A program made the position numbers and the translations under genes. Source: Adineta vaga (taxonomy: Eukaryota > Rotifera). From it: a stretch of DNA of 64,000 nucleotides. This document shows, one piece after another, positions 63,140 through 64,000 of the stretch (positions within the stretch are counted from its first letter, which is position 1; every line of letters begins with the position of its first letter). The notes beneath the pieces were generated by a model. That model saw only the letters and a list, made by a program, of their open reading frames with translations. It was not told the origin of the DNA and did not search any database. The stretch spans positions 2,170,001-2,234,000 of the forward strand of contig CP075493.1 in NCBI GenBank assembly GCA_021613535.1, in the 5' to 3' direction.

Positions 63140-64000
63140 AATATTTCTCAGAAACAACTTCATCGTTTACTTTTTATATCTTTTTTAATTTGTATTCATG
63201 TGTGTGTGTGTTTTCAAATTAGTTTCAATTTAGTTTTTAAAGTCATTTCACACCTATAAACTAGTTTAAATAATAATTCATTAAAATTTTATAGACACAT
63301 CGCTTTTTTTTCTCACATTGATTCTATATGTTCTTATGCATGTTCATAGAAAAATACATCTACAAAACGATCATCTGTGCCTTTCTTTCATCTGCATTTA
63401 GTATAACAAATAATCATGAATAAACCATTTGGTGTCGACATGTGCATGTGTGTATCGAATAGCAATTGTGTGTGTGTGTTTCTTATCCATCTATGAATAG
63501 AACAACAATAAAAAAGATTGTTGCATGTCACTTGTCGTCTTCATTGCCTGTTATTTTTTAGTCTAACTCTTTTCTTTCTTTTTTCTTCGTACTCTATGCT
63601 CAGGAGAACATTCATCAGCAATCGAACTGTCATGGTAATCCGCGCTCATTTTACTCTCTCAAGAGACTCAAGTCTTACATGACATGCGCACCAATATTAC
63701 ATCCTATACTCAACCCAATCAATCAGCTGAATAGAGATGAAGACTTGAATATATATGAGATGTCTCTTCATCAAATGATGATGATGAGGATGAGGATGAG
63801 GATGATAATACAGTAAGAAAGAGAAAAAGGCGGAGTATTTCTCTATCGCAGATAAATTGAAATAAGTGTCGAGAATTGTCATAACTAATGAGTTGTTTAT
63901 TGAGGAGAAACAATCGAAAAAGGATTTACTCAATGTATAGATATTTAATCTGTACATGATGGAAGATAAAAAAGAAAAAGAAGAAAAGACCGAACGGTAT
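63140..64000. other. 3' flank / region without gene
   Basis: 3'UTR of the coiled-coil gene followed by AT-rich DNA. Short TG runs (about 63200-63211 and 63466-63480) and a GAT/GAG-type repeat (about 63773-63808) occur. Minus-strand frames at 63697-63957 are readings of the repeat. Confidence 0.5.

Overview
The window is nuclear DNA of a small invertebrate animal. It is AT-rich and gene-dense (about 28 gene-like loci in 64 kb), with genes cut by many short introns, usually about 45-70 bases, with clean GT..AG ends. Rabphilin, SCAMP, an Aurora kinase, Rab4, a neuropeptide-type 7TM receptor, a TTP/ZFP36 zinc-finger protein and ciliary radial-spoke proteins show that it is a metazoan. Very short introns, a yeast/bacterial-type pyruvate decarboxylase, other genes that look foreign to animals, and splice acceptors placed directly before start codons best fit a bdelloid rotifer. 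That assignment is inference; no species marker was found.

Layout. 1-4 kb: a decayed GAS8/DRC4 copy, a D8C-domain membrane protein (-) and RSPH9 (+). 4.8-12.1 kb: a SAM/coiled-coil protein, UDP-glucose pyrophosphorylase and a nucleotidyltransferase-like gene with a frame break. 13-18 kb: ropporin-1-like (-), Aurora kinase and a GNAT acetyltransferase. 18.9-22.5 kb: SCAMP, with two look-alike exons in tandem, followed closely by a TMEM68-like acyltransferase. 25-29.6 kb: rabphilin-3A and a FAM81-like coiled-coil protein. 30.6-38.8 kb (all -): an EF-hand-capped low-complexity protein, a neuropeptide GPCR and a SAM protein. 39-43 kb: an ADP-ribosylglycohydrolase, a divergent pair of ABM-domain proteins and a TTP-type zinc-finger protein. 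43.4-47.3 kb: SNX4 and a SIRT3-like sirtuin. 47.6-51.7 kb (-): pyruvate decarboxylase followed 119 bases later by a carotenoid oxygenase. 52.6-58.2 kb (-): a very large multidomain gene. 59-63.1 kb: an unrecognised small gene or fragment, RAB4 and a coiled-coil protein.

The most unusual locus is the 52.6-58.2 kb gene. Read along the minus strand it encodes an RRM-like segment, three Nab2/ZC3H14-like CX5CX4CX3H fingers, a DExH-type helicase with altered motifs II and VI, a RING/IBR zinc region and, where a RING2 (Rcat) domain would be expected, a PARP-like ADP-ribosyltransferase domain. The reading frame is broken twice, each time as if one base were missing. The same kind of one-base gap occurs in the GPCR and in the nucleotidyltransferase-like gene.

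Themes across the window: vesicle trafficking (rabphilin, SCAMP, RAB4, SNX4), motile cilia (RSPH9, ropporin, a GAS8 relic), ADP-ribose or NAD chemistry (ART domain, ADP-ribosylglycohydrolase, sirtuin), and 3' splice sites immediately before ATG codons, which suggest spliced-leader trans-splicing or 5'UTR introns and possibly small operons (PDC-carotenoid oxygenase, SCAMP-acyltransferase, SNX4-sirtuin). All calls come from reading the sequence; no database search was run.
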